Source: Pseudomonas sp. RIT-PI-AD
GTDB lineage: Bacteria; Pseudomonadota; Gammaproteobacteria; Pseudomonadales; Pseudomonadaceae
Direction of reading: 5' to 3'
Length of the DNA: 64,000 nt
NCBI RefSeq assembly: GCF_025642785.1
Contig: NZ_JANZKU010000005.1
Span: 124,001 to 188,000, forward strand
The translations under genes were made by a program, and so were the position numbers. Positions 9,162 through 17,149 of the stretch are shown in pieces. The first letter of the stretch is position 1, and the number at the start of each line of letters is the position of its first letter. The notes below the pieces were generated by a model. It made no database searches. It was not told the origin of the DNA and was given only the letters and a program-made list of their open reading frames with translations.

Positions 9162-10202
9162 ATGGCGAAGGGCGTGGGGGCGAACGGACCCGCTGTCGGC
9201 TTCGTTCGGGGTTTCGCCGCGCTGCTGCTGTCGTGCGCGCTCGCCGGGTGCGAGCCCGCGCTGGAGCGCTTCGAGGGGCCGACGATGGGCAGCCGCTACT
9301 CGGTGCAATACGTCGGTGTCGCGGGGCTGCCTTCGCGGGACGCCTTGCAAGGGGAGGTGGAGACGATCCTCGGACAGATCGACCGGGACTTTTCCACCTA
9401 CCGCGGCGACTCGCAGGTGTCCCGCTTCAATGCCGCCCCGGCCGGCACCTGCCAGGCGATGCCCGACGAGGTGCTGGAACTGGCGCGCGCCGGCGCGGCG
9501 CTGTCACGTGAAAGCGACGGCGCCTTCGACCTGACCCTCGAACCCTTGCTCGATCTCTGGGGCTTCGGCCCGCAGTCCAGGGGCGAGCGCGTGCCGACAC
9601 CCGCGGAAATCGACGCCGTGCGGCAGCGGGTGGGCCATCGCCACCTGCGGATCGAGGCGCGCGCGCTGTGCAAGGACGTGGCCCTGCAACTGGATTTCAA
9701 TGCCATCGCCGCCGGTTACACGGTGGATCGGGTCGCCGCGCGGCTGGAGGCGCTGGGCGTGAAGAACTTCCTGGTGGAGATCACCGGCGAATTGAAGGCC
9801 CAGGGGCATCGCCCGGACGGCTCGCCCTGGCGGATCGGCATCGAGGCACCGCACGCCGATCGGCGCGAGGCGCAGCGACGCCTGGCCCTCGACGGCCAGG
9901 GGGTGTCCACCTCCGGCGATTACCGGCACTACTTCGAGCGGGACGGGCGGCGTTATTCCCATACTCTCGACCCCGCCACCGGCGCGCCGATCCGACATGC
10001 CTTGGCGTCGGTCACCGTGGTGGCGCCTTCGGCGCTGCGCGCGGACGGGCTTTCCACGCTCCTGATGGTGCTGGGCCCGCGGCGCGGTCTGGCCTATGCC
10101 GAGCGGCAGGGGATCGCCGCGCTGTTCGTCAGCCATGAGGGCGAGGGATTCGTCGAGCGCGCCAGCTCCGCCTTCGACCGTTTGCCGGTCGCAGGGCCCT
10201 GA
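9162..10202 (+). CDS. apbE: FAD:protein FMN transferase ApbE (lipoprotein)
   Basis: ApbE attaches FMN from FAD covalently to threonine in periplasmic flavoproteins such as NqrB, NqrC, RnfG and NosR. The protein has 346 residues. The N-terminus is a lipoprotein signal with lipobox LAGC. The family motifs are present: GPTMGSRYSVQY near residue 40, STYRGDSQVSRFN near 80, and SGDYRHYFERDGRRYSHTLD with DPATG in the C-terminal third. The expected substrate operon nqrABCDEF and the accessory nqrM are not beside it. Either NQR was lost and ApbE serves another flavoprotein, or NQR sits elsewhere in the genome. Confidence 0.92.
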   Translation: MAKGVGANGPAVGFVRGFAALLLSCALAGCEPALERFEGPTMGSRYSVQYVGVAGLPSRDALQGEVETILGQIDRDFSTYRGDSQVSRFNAAPAGTCQAMPDEVLELARAGAALSRESDGAFDLTLEPLLDLWGFGPQSRGERVPTPAEIDAVRQRVGHRHLRIEARALCKDVALQLDFNAIAAGYTVDRVAARLEALGVKNFLVEITGELKAQGHRPDGSPWRIGIEAPHADRREAQRRLALDGQGVSTSGDYRHYFERDGRRYSHTLDPATGAPIRHALASVTVVAPSALRADGLSTLLMVLGPRRGLAYAERQGIAALFVSHEGEGFVERASSAFDRLPVAGP

Positions 10203-10381
10203 TCGCGAATGGGCAGGGCGTGCCGCCGGGAGGCGCTACGCTTTGCCATGTAGTGGACGCAACGCTCGCCTACGCCGCGACCACGCGCTAATGTGCAGCG
10301 TTTTGCAGCGCGGTTAAGCTGCGAGGACAAGACGTCATGCCCCTCCCGCGGGCGCGACGCCGTAACGAAGGGGAATGACAG

Positions 10382-11776
10382 ATGGCGGTCTACAACTACG
10401 ATGTGGTGGTGCTGGGTTCCGGCCCGGCCGGCGAAGGCGCGGCGATGAACGCCGCCAAGGCCGGGCGCAAGGTGGCCGTGGTCGACAGCCGCCGCGTGGT
10501 CGGCGGCAATTGCACGCACCTCGGCACCATCCCGTCGAAGGCCTTGCGCCATTCGGTCCGGCAGATCATGCAGTTCAACACCAATCCGATGTTCCGGCAG
10601 ATCGGCGAACCCCGGTGGTTCTCCTTCCCGGACGTGCTGAAAAGCGCGGAGAAGGTGATCGCCAAGCAGGTGACCTCGCGCACCAGCTACTACGCCCGCA
10701 ACCGCATCGACACCTTCTTCGGCACCGGCAGCTTCGCCGACGAGCAAACCATCGAAGTGGTCTGTCTCAATGGCGCGGTGGAAAAACTGGTCGCCAAGCA
10801 GATCATCATCGCCACCGGCTCGCGACCCTATCGCCCGGCGGACATCGACTTCAACCACCCGCGGGTCTACGACAGCGACACCATCCTTACCCTGAGCCAC
10901 ACGCCGCGCCGGCTGATCATCTATGGCGCCGGGGTGATCGGCAGCGAATACGCCTCGATTTTCAGCGGCCTCGGGGTGCTGGTCGACCTCATCGATACCC
11001 GCGACCAGTTGCTCAGCTTCCTCGACGCGGAGATTTCCCAGGCGCTGAGCTATCACTTCAGCAACAACAACGTGCTGGTGCGGCACAACGAGGAATACGA
11101 AAACGTCGAGGGCACCGACAACGGGGTCATCCTGCACCTGAAGTCGGGCAAGAAGATCAAGGCCGATGCCTTGCTCTGGTGCAACGGCCGTACCGGCAAC
11201 ACCGACCGCCTCGGCCTGGAGAACATCGGCATCAAGGTGAACAGCCGCGGGCAGATCGACGTCGACCAAAGCTACTGCACCGGCGTCTCTAACATCTACG
11301 CCGCGGGCGACGTGATCGGCTGGCCGAGCCTGGCCAGCGCTGCCTACGACCAGGGCCGCTCGGCTGCGGGCAGCATCGTCGACAACGGCAGCTGGCGCTT
11401 CGTCGATGACGTGCCGACCGGGATTTACACCATTCCGGAGATCAGCTCCATCGGCAAGAACGAGCGCGAGCTGACCCAGGCGAAGATTCCCTATGAAGTG
11501 GGCAAGGCCTTCTTCAAGGGCATGGCGCGGGCGCAAATCTCCCATGAACCGGTGGGCATGCTGAAGTTGCTGTTCCACCGCGAGACGCTGGAAGTGCTCG
11601 GCGTGCACTGCTTCGGCTACCAGGCCTCGGAGATCGTGCACATCGGCCAGGCGATCATGAATCAGCCGGGCGAGGCGAATACCATCAAGTATTTCGTCAA
11701 CACCACCTTCAACTACCCGACCATGGCGGAAGCCTATCGAGTGGCCGCCTTCGACGGCCTCAACCGGCTTTTTTGA
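10382..11776 (+). CDS. sthA: Soluble pyridine nucleotide transhydrogenase
   Basis: Cytoplasmic FAD enzyme that moves hydride between NADPH and NAD+, balancing redox pools. It has 464 residues, the usual length. The FAD motif [15 protein letters not shown] is at the N-terminus and the NAD(P) motif [12 protein letters not shown] near residue 180. The segment [16 protein letters not shown] shows that the second cysteine of the disulfide reductase family is replaced by Thr, as expected for SthA. A GGGGA ribosome site lies 9 bases before the ATG. It converges on glpQ with 42 bases between them, and no clear terminator is visible in that gap. Confidence 0.97.
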   Translation: MAVYNYDVVVLGSGPAGEGAAMNAAKAGRKVAVVDSRRVVGGNCTHLGTIPSKALRHSVRQIMQFNTNPMFRQIGEPRWFSFPDVLKSAEKVIAKQVTSRTSYYARNRIDTFFGTGSFADEQTIEVVCLNGAVEKLVAKQIIIATGSRPYRPADIDFNHPRVYDSDTILTLSHTPRRLIIYGAGVIGSEYASIFSGLGVLVDLIDTRDQLLSFLDAEISQALSYHFSNNNVLVRHNEEYENVEGTDNGVILHLKSGKKIKADALLWCNGRTGNTDRLGLENIGIKVNSRGQIDVDQSYCTGVSNIYAAGDVIGWPSLASAAYDQGRSAAGSIVDNGSWRFVDDVPTGIYTIPEISSIGKNERELTQAKIPYEVGKAFFKGMARAQISHEPVGMLKLLFHRETLEVLGVHCFGYQASEIVHIGQAIMNQPGEANTIKYFVNTTFNYPTMAEAYRVAAFDGLNRLF

Positions 11777-11818
11777 GCGGCTCCGGCCGGTGGCCTGAGC
11801 CGGTCGGAGACAAGGACT

Positions 11819-12541
11819 TCAGCGATTCCCGAGGGTGGCGCTGGCCAAACCGGGAAAGTCTGTGATCAGGCTGTCCACACCGAAATCGGCGAGCCGGCGC
11901 ATCAGCGCCGGTTCGTTCACCGTCCACACCGATACGTGCAAGCCCTGTTTCTGCGCCTTCAGCAGGCGCTCCGGGGTGCATAGGGTCCAGTTCAGCGCCA
12001 GCAGCGTGCAGCCGTAGTTGGCGGCGACCTTCAACGGGTCCAGCCAGGCGTACTCCGCCACCAGGCCGCGCTGCAGATGCGGCGCCACTTGCTGGAGCGC
12101 GCGAAGCACCTCCCGCGAGCTGGACGTCACGCAGACCTTGTCGTTCACGCCATGCCGTTCGGCCAGTGCCGCGATCGCCTCGACGGTCCGCGCGGCGCGC
12201 ACCCGCGAGGCGCTCTTCACTTCCAGTTGCCAATGCTCGAATGGGCAGCGCTCGAACAGTTCTTCCAGGCGCGGGATCGGGCAGGCCTGCAGGGCGCCGG
12301 GGCCGCCCAGGCGGGCATCGTAGGTGACCAGTTCCGCGGCATCGCGCTCGGCCACCTTGCCGCGGCGGCCGGTGGTGCGTTTGAGGGTGGGGTCATGGAT
12401 CACCATCAGCTCGCCATCGTGGGACAGATGCAAGTCCAGTTCGCAGCGGCGGACGCCATGCTCCAGGCAACGCTGGAAACTGGCGAGGGTGTTTTCCGGG
12501 ACTTCGCCCTTGGCGCCACGATGGCCGTAGATCAGGGTCAT
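11819..12541 (-). CDS. glpQ: Glycerophosphodiester phosphodiesterase
   Basis: Hydrolyses glycerophosphodiesters from phospholipid turnover to glycerol-3-phosphate plus an alcohol. The 240-residue protein has the GDPD TIM-barrel signatures: GHRGAKGEVPENT at residues 6-18, ELDLHLSHDGELMVIHD near 39-55 (metal and catalytic residues), and a C-terminal VDSLITDFPGLA. No signal peptide is seen, so this is the cytosolic UgpQ-like form and not the periplasmic GlpQ; the symbol is used loosely. Convergent with sthA. Confidence 0.9.
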   Translation of the reverse strand: MTLIYGHRGAKGEVPENTLASFQRCLEHGVRRCELDLHLSHDGELMVIHDPTLKRTTGRRGKVAERDAAELVTYDARLGGPGALQACPIPRLEELFERCPFEHWQLEVKSASRVRAARTVEAIAALAERHGVNDKVCVTSSSREVLRALQQVAPHLQRGLVAEYAWLDPLKVAANYGCTLLALNWTLCTPERLLKAQKQGLHVSVWTVNEPALMRRLADFGVDSLITDFPGLASATLGNR

Positions 12542-12710
12542 GCCGATTCCTCGAAAGGGAAAGAGCCACCAGTCTGCATAAAAAAGCCCATGCCGTGTAG
12601 CGCCATTTGGGCGCGCGGGCGGCGAGGCGGCAGCTGCGGGGCGTCAGGTCGCGAACGGTGCCGTGGACAGTGTTCCGATTCGACGCGCGACGGTTAGTGA
12701 AGCCGCTCGA

Positions 12711-13007
12711 TCAGCGCGTCGGCGCCGCGGCGTTGGCCGGGACATGGTGGGCGACGCTGTCGATCACCCGGCCGCTTTCGAAGTAGACCGAGAAATCGCG
12801 GTAGTCCCAGCGCGTGATCGGCGGCGTGCCCACGGCGGGGTGTTCCTCGTCCGCCAGGCCGAAGCGGTCCAGGACGGCTTTCTGCGAGGCTCCGCGGGCG
12901 GGCATGGAGATATTCGCGGCGCCTTGCTGGCCGAGAGGGATGCTCAGGGTATCGGCCTGGGCCGGCAGCGCCGACCAGAGCGCGAACAACACGGCGAAAC
13001 GGAACAT
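12711..13007 (-). CDS. Small exported protein with BamE/SmpA-like pattern
   Basis: A 98-residue protein with a signal peptide (MFRFAVLFALWSALPAQA). The mature part contains SQKAVLDRFGLADEEH, then PPITRWDYRDFSVYFESGRV. This order of a Lys-containing turn, FG, a W-x-Y strand and a V-Y-F-E strand resembles the BamE/SmpA-OmlA fold. That is my inference; it lacks a lipobox, so it should be a soluble periplasmic protein. The start at 13007 is set by AGGAG 8 bases upstream; longer in-frame starts exist but have no such site. It lies between glpQ and the PilZ gene. Confidence 0.7.
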   Translation of the reverse strand: MFRFAVLFALWSALPAQADTLSIPLGQQGAANISMPARGASQKAVLDRFGLADEEHPAVGTPPITRWDYRDFSVYFESGRVIDSVAHHVPANAAAPTR

Positions 13008-13204
13008 GGCGGGCTCCTGCAAATGGAAGGGTCGGGGGAGTGGCTCGCTAGGATAGCGATTGCCGCGCGCACCGCTGTGATGCAGTGCAGGCTTTGCGGA
13101 GTCTGCCACCGCTGGCGATCGCGGGTGGAAACCGTTCGGCGCCCGGTTGGGAGCACGCGGGTGGCGGGCTGGCGCTACTCGACGGACACGAAGGGGAAGA
13201 GGGG

Positions 13205-13789
13205 TTACTGGGGGCCGTTCGCCTGGTCGCGGGCCTTGCGCCGTTCCATCGCCTGTTTTTGCAGGATGTGCCGCGCCAGCAACTGCCGCTGGGCATCGGA
13301 AAGGGCCTCGAACTCGGTGCCGATTTCGAATTGTCCGTCCTCGCGGATACGGCAATGGACCACCTGGGCCCGTAGCAGCAGACCGAGCGCCTGGGGCATC
13401 AGCACGATCTTGAGGGCAAGGTGGGTGCCCACGGCGAGCGCCTGGGCATGATCGAAACTGATGCCGCCTTCGGACAGGGTGACGTGTCGCGGCATGCCGA
13501 TCTCGCGCAGCAGGCTCTGGGCCATCGCCTGGCCGATCAGGTCGATGCGCTTGTTCATCACCTTGAAGTAGCTGGCGAGGGTGCGATCACGCTCGCTGAT
13601 GTGGCGCAGCAGGTGTTGCGACTCGAAGTCCAGCAGGTGCAGGTCGCTCAGCAGATTGAACAACGGCGAGGCATCGTGAAGCGCTTCGCTGGCCAGCGCG
13701 TCGGCGCCGGTGAGGAGGCTGAATTCCAGTGCGATCGTATCTTCGATGCGATAGTATTCGCGGCGGTCATCCGCGTCTCGTGTCGACAT
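13205..13789 (-). CDS. PilZ-domain protein (PA2989 type)
   Basis: A 194-residue protein with an N-terminal RREYYR sequence that supplies the RxxxR half of the c-di-GMP binding signature. The second motif reads TLSEGGISF near residue 125, where the usual form is D/N-x-S-x-x-G, so the leading acidic or amide residue is Thr. The C-terminus (IGTEFEALSDAQRQLLARHI) is typical of PilZ proteins. In PAO1 the gene in this position (PA2989) is one of eight PilZ proteins, to my memory. The role is unknown. Transcribed divergently from lolC, with 93 bases between the starts. Confidence 0.82.
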   Translation of the reverse strand: MSTRDADDRREYYRIEDTIALEFSLLTGADALASEALHDASPLFNLLSDLHLLDFESQHLLRHISERDRTLASYFKVMNKRIDLIGQAMAQSLLREIGMPRHVTLSEGGISFDHAQALAVGTHLALKIVLMPQALGLLLRAQVVHCRIREDGQFEIGTEFEALSDAQRQLLARHILQKQAMERRKARDQANGPQ

Positions 13790-13882
13790 GACGAACCCAA
13801 GGCAGCAGTAGTGGTCCGAGTGTAGACGCTGCCAGCCGAGCGCCGCTACAAGGCGTCCTATTCTTTTCACATAGCTTCCGAC

Positions 13883-15139
13883 ATGTTCAGACCCTTGCCT
13901 GTTTTCCTCGGCGCGCGTTACACGCGGGCCAGACGCCGTAACCATTTCGTTTCCTTCATTTCCCTCACTTCCATCATCGGCCTCGCCCTGGGCGTGGTGG
14001 TGATGATCGTGGTGCTGTCCGTGATGAACGGCTTCGACCATGAGATGCGCACCAACGTCCTGGGCATCGTGCCTCAGGCCAGCATCGAGGGCGAACAGCC
14101 CATCGCCGACTGGCACGCTCTCGCCGAGCGCGTGCGCCGGCATCCGCGTGTGGTGGCGGTGGCGCCCTTCACCCAGATGCAGGGGCTGCTGACCAACAAC
14201 GGCAAGGTGCAGAAAATCCTGATCACCGCGGTCGACCCGAGCCTGGAGGCCAGCGTTTCCAGCATCGGCAAGGCGTTCAAGCCGGAAGACGGCGCCAAGG
14301 GATCGCTGGATGCCCTCAAGGCCGGGGAATTCGGCATCCTCATCGGTAACCGCGCGGCGGAGAAACTCGGCGTGGGGGTGGGCGACAAGGTCACCTTCGT
14401 CGCACCGGAAGTGTCGGTCACCCCGGCCGGCATGTTTCCGCGAATGAAGCGCTTCACCGTGGTGGGGATCTTCCACGTCGGCGCGGGCGAGATCGATGGC
14501 TACATGGCCATGACCCATCTGGACGACGCCGCCCGCCTGCTGCGCTGGAAGCCTGGCCAGGTGCAGGGGCTGCGGCTCAAGCTCGACGACCTGTTCGAGG
14601 CGCCGCGGGTGGCCTGGGAACTGGCCAAGACCGGCGATTACTACGCCCGGGACTGGACGCGCACCCATGGCAATCTCTACCAGGCGATCCGCATGGAGAA
14701 AGCCATGATCGGCCTGCTGTTGCTGCTGATCGTCGCGGTCGCCGCGTTCAACATCATCTCCACCCTGGTCATGGTGGTCACCGACAAGAAGGCCGACATC
14801 GCCATCCTGCGCACCCTGGGGGCGACCCCGCGGCAGATCATGGCCACGTTCATGGTGCAAGGCACGGTGATCGGCGTGTTCGGCACCCTGATCGGCGCGG
14901 TACTCGGCATACTCGCGGCGCTCAACGTCAGCCGGGCGATCGCCGGTCTGGAGGGCCTGATCGGACATAAGTTCCTCGATGCCGAGGTGTACTTCATCGA
15001 CTACCTGCCGTCCCAGTTGATGGCCCAGGATGTGCTACAAGTCTGCGCCGCCGCCCTGATCCTGAGTTTCCTCGCGACCCTATATCCGGCCTGGCGTGCC
15101 GCGCGTACCCAGCCTGCGGAGGCATTACGTTATGAGTGA
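13883..15139 (+). CDS. lolC: Lipoprotein-releasing system permease LolC
   Basis: Inner-membrane permease of the LolCDE complex that extracts outer-membrane lipoproteins and hands them to LolA. It has 418 residues, with one N-terminal membrane segment after [16 protein letters not shown], a large periplasmic MacB-PCD-type domain, and three C-terminal FtsX segments. The conserved coupling sequence [17 protein letters not shown] is present. The tail [20 protein letters not shown] is shared with LolE. It overlaps lolD by 8 bases, so the two are translationally linked. Confidence 0.95.
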   Translation: MFRPLPVFLGARYTRARRRNHFVSFISLTSIIGLALGVVVMIVVLSVMNGFDHEMRTNVLGIVPQASIEGEQPIADWHALAERVRRHPRVVAVAPFTQMQGLLTNNGKVQKILITAVDPSLEASVSSIGKAFKPEDGAKGSLDALKAGEFGILIGNRAAEKLGVGVGDKVTFVAPEVSVTPAGMFPRMKRFTVVGIFHVGAGEIDGYMAMTHLDDAARLLRWKPGQVQGLRLKLDDLFEAPRVAWELAKTGDYYARDWTRTHGNLYQAIRMEKAMIGLLLLLIVAVAAFNIISTLVMVVTDKKADIAILRTLGATPRQIMATFMVQGTVIGVFGTLIGAVLGILAALNVSRAIAGLEGLIGHKFLDAEVYFIDYLPSQLMAQDVLQVCAAALILSFLATLYPAWRAARTQPAEALRYE

Positions 15140-15815
15140 GAAGGCCGTTCTGAGTTGCCGCGACCTGGGCAAACGCTACGAGGAAGGCCCGCAATCGGTG
15201 GAAGTGTTGTCCGCCGTGGCGCTGGAGTTGCTGCCGGGGGAACGCGTCGCCATCGTCGGCAGTTCCGGTTCCGGCAAGAGCACCTTGCTCAATCTGCTCG
15301 GCGGCCTGGACACCCCGACCCGCGGCAGCGTCTGGCTGGCCGGCGAGGAGCTGTCCGCCCTCAACGAAAAGGCCCGCGGATTGCTGCGTAACCGTGCCTT
15401 GGGTTTCGTCTATCAATTCCATCACCTGCTGCCGGAGTTCACCGCCCTGGAGAACGTCTGCATGCCCTTGCTGATCGGCAAGACCGCGATTCCGGAAGCC
15501 CGCAAACGTTCGACCGAGCTGTTGCAGCGGGTCGGGCTCGGGCACCGGCTGGCGCACAAGCCGGCGGAGCTGTCCGGCGGCGAGCGTCAACGGGTGGCCA
15601 TCGCTCGCGCCCTGGTGAACAACCCGGCCCTGGTGTTGCTCGACGAGCCGACCGGTAACCTCGACCAGCACACTGCCCAGGGCATCCAGGAACTGATGCT
15701 GGAGCTCAGTGCCTCGTCGCGCACCGCCTTCATGGTGGTGACCCACGACTTGCAGCTGGCGCAGCAGATGGACCGCGTCCTGCGGCTCGAAGAAGGCCGG
15801 TTGGTAGCGGCGTGA
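15132..15815 (+). CDS. lolD: Lipoprotein-releasing system ATP-binding protein LolD
   Basis: ATPase of LolCDE, 227 residues. Walker [21 protein letters not shown] lies at about residues 42-61, the Lol-type [10 protein letters not shown] segment near 95, the signature [15 protein letters not shown] near 147 and Walker [12 protein letters not shown] near 170. The ATG at 15132 is chosen over upstream in-frame codons because it gives the family start [16 protein letters not shown]. It overlaps lolC by 8 bases and shares one base with the lolE start (TGATG). Confidence 0.96.
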   Translation: MSEKAVLSCRDLGKRYEEGPQSVEVLSAVALELLPGERVAIVGSSGSGKSTLLNLLGGLDTPTRGSVWLAGEELSALNEKARGLLRNRALGFVYQFHHLLPEFTALENVCMPLLIGKTAIPEARKRSTELLQRVGLGHRLAHKPAELSGGERQRVAIARALVNNPALVLLDEPTGNLDQHTAQGIQELMLELSASSRTAFMVVTHDLQLAQQMDRVLRLEEGRLVAA

Positions 15816-17059
15816 TGTTCAGACCTCTCTCGATCTTCATCGGCACCCGGTATACCCGCGCCAAGCGGCGCAACCACTTCATTTCGTTCATCTCCCTCAC
15901 CTCGATGATCGGGCTCGCCCTGGGCGTGCTGGCGATGATCGTGGTGCTGTCGGTGATGAACGGGTTCCAGAAGGAAATGAGTGCGCGCATCCTCGGGATG
16001 GTGCCCCACGCGACCCTCGCCGCCGAGCATCCCCTCGACGATTGGCACGACGTCGCCGCGGTGGCCATGCGCCAGCCGCAGGTGATTGGCGCGGTGCCCT
16101 TCGCCGAGCTGGAGGGCATGCTGTCCTACAAAGGCACCATGCAGCCGATCCAGATCCATGGCATCGATCCGCGGGAAGAGCCCAAGGTGTCGATCATCGG
16201 CCAGCACATCGTCCAGGGCAGCCTGGACGACCTGCAGCCCGGCTCCTTCGGCATCGTCATCGGCGAGATCACCGCGCGCCGCTTTCACCTGAATACCGGT
16301 GACAAGCTGACGCTCATCGTGCCGGAGGCCAGCAGCGCCCCGGGCGGGATCACCCCGCGCATGCAGCGCTTGAACGTGGTGGGTATCTTCAAGGTCGGCG
16401 CCGAGCTGGATGGCTCCCTGGGCCTGATCCACTACGCCGATGCCGGCGCCATGCAGCGCCTGCAACCCGGGCAGGTGCAGGGCGTGCGCATCGCCCTCAA
16501 GGACCTGTACCAATCGCCCAGCGTGGCCGCAGCCATCGTCAAGGAGCTGGGCGCGGGCTTCCGCGCCGACGACTGGACCCATACCCAGGGGAGTCTGTTC
16601 AGCGCGATGAAGATGGAAAAGACCATGATCGGTCTGCTGCTGCTGCTGATCATCGCGGTGGCGGCCTTCAACATCATCGCCACCCTGATCATGGTGGTCG
16701 CCGACAAGCGCGCCGACATCGCGATCCTGCGTACCCTCGGCGCCACGCCACGCCAGATCATGGGCATCTTCATGGTCCAGGGAACGGTGATCGGCGTGAT
16801 CGGCACCCTGATCGGCGGAGTGTTCGGTGTCCTCGCGGCGTTGAACGTGAGCAGCCTGGTGGGCTGGATCGAGCGTATCACCCATCAGCAGATCCTCACC
16901 TCCGACGTCTACTTCATCAATTACCTGCCTTCCGACCTGCAATTCGGAGACGTGGCGATGATCTGCACGGCGGCATTGCTGCTGAGCTTCCTCGCCACCC
17001 TATACCCGGCCTGGCGCGCGGCCCGTACCCAGCCGGCCGAGGCCCTGCGCTACGAATGA
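15815..17059 (+). CDS. lolE: Lipoprotein-releasing system permease LolE
   Basis: Second permease of LolCDE, 414 residues, with the same layout as LolC: one N-terminal and three C-terminal membrane segments around a periplasmic domain. The first 50 residues and the last 150 are very similar to the upstream LolC (both start MFRPL and end [11 protein letters not shown]), which indicates an old gene duplication. Which copy is called LolC and which LolE rests on gene order. The ATG at 15815 overlaps the lolD stop; a GTG one codon earlier is possible. Confidence 0.92.
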   Translation: MFRPLSIFIGTRYTRAKRRNHFISFISLTSMIGLALGVLAMIVVLSVMNGFQKEMSARILGMVPHATLAAEHPLDDWHDVAAVAMRQPQVIGAVPFAELEGMLSYKGTMQPIQIHGIDPREEPKVSIIGQHIVQGSLDDLQPGSFGIVIGEITARRFHLNTGDKLTLIVPEASSAPGGITPRMQRLNVVGIFKVGAELDGSLGLIHYADAGAMQRLQPGQVQGVRIALKDLYQSPSVAAAIVKELGAGFRADDWTHTQGSLFSAMKMEKTMIGLLLLLIIAVAAFNIIATLIMVVADKRADIAILRTLGATPRQIMGIFMVQGTVIGVIGTLIGGVFGVLAALNVSSLVGWIERITHQQILTSDVYFINYLPSDLQFGDVAMICTAALLLSFLATLYPAWRAARTQPAEALRYE

Positions 17060-17149
17060 TGCCGACGGCCGCAGAGGGCTCGATTAGCGGCTAAGCTGTC
17101 GGACGGCCGCAGGATGCGGCCATCCCCGGAACGGATTCCAGGACATTCG

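Noticed and set aside
10203-10381. Possible nqrM or nqr gene remnant after apbE
   Set aside because: No Cys-rich DUF539-like frame or NQR fragment could be read on either strand.
13883-17059. LolC/LolE similarity as a recent tandem duplication
   Set aside because: LolC and LolE are ancient paralogues flanking lolD in many gammaproteobacteria, so this is ordinary.
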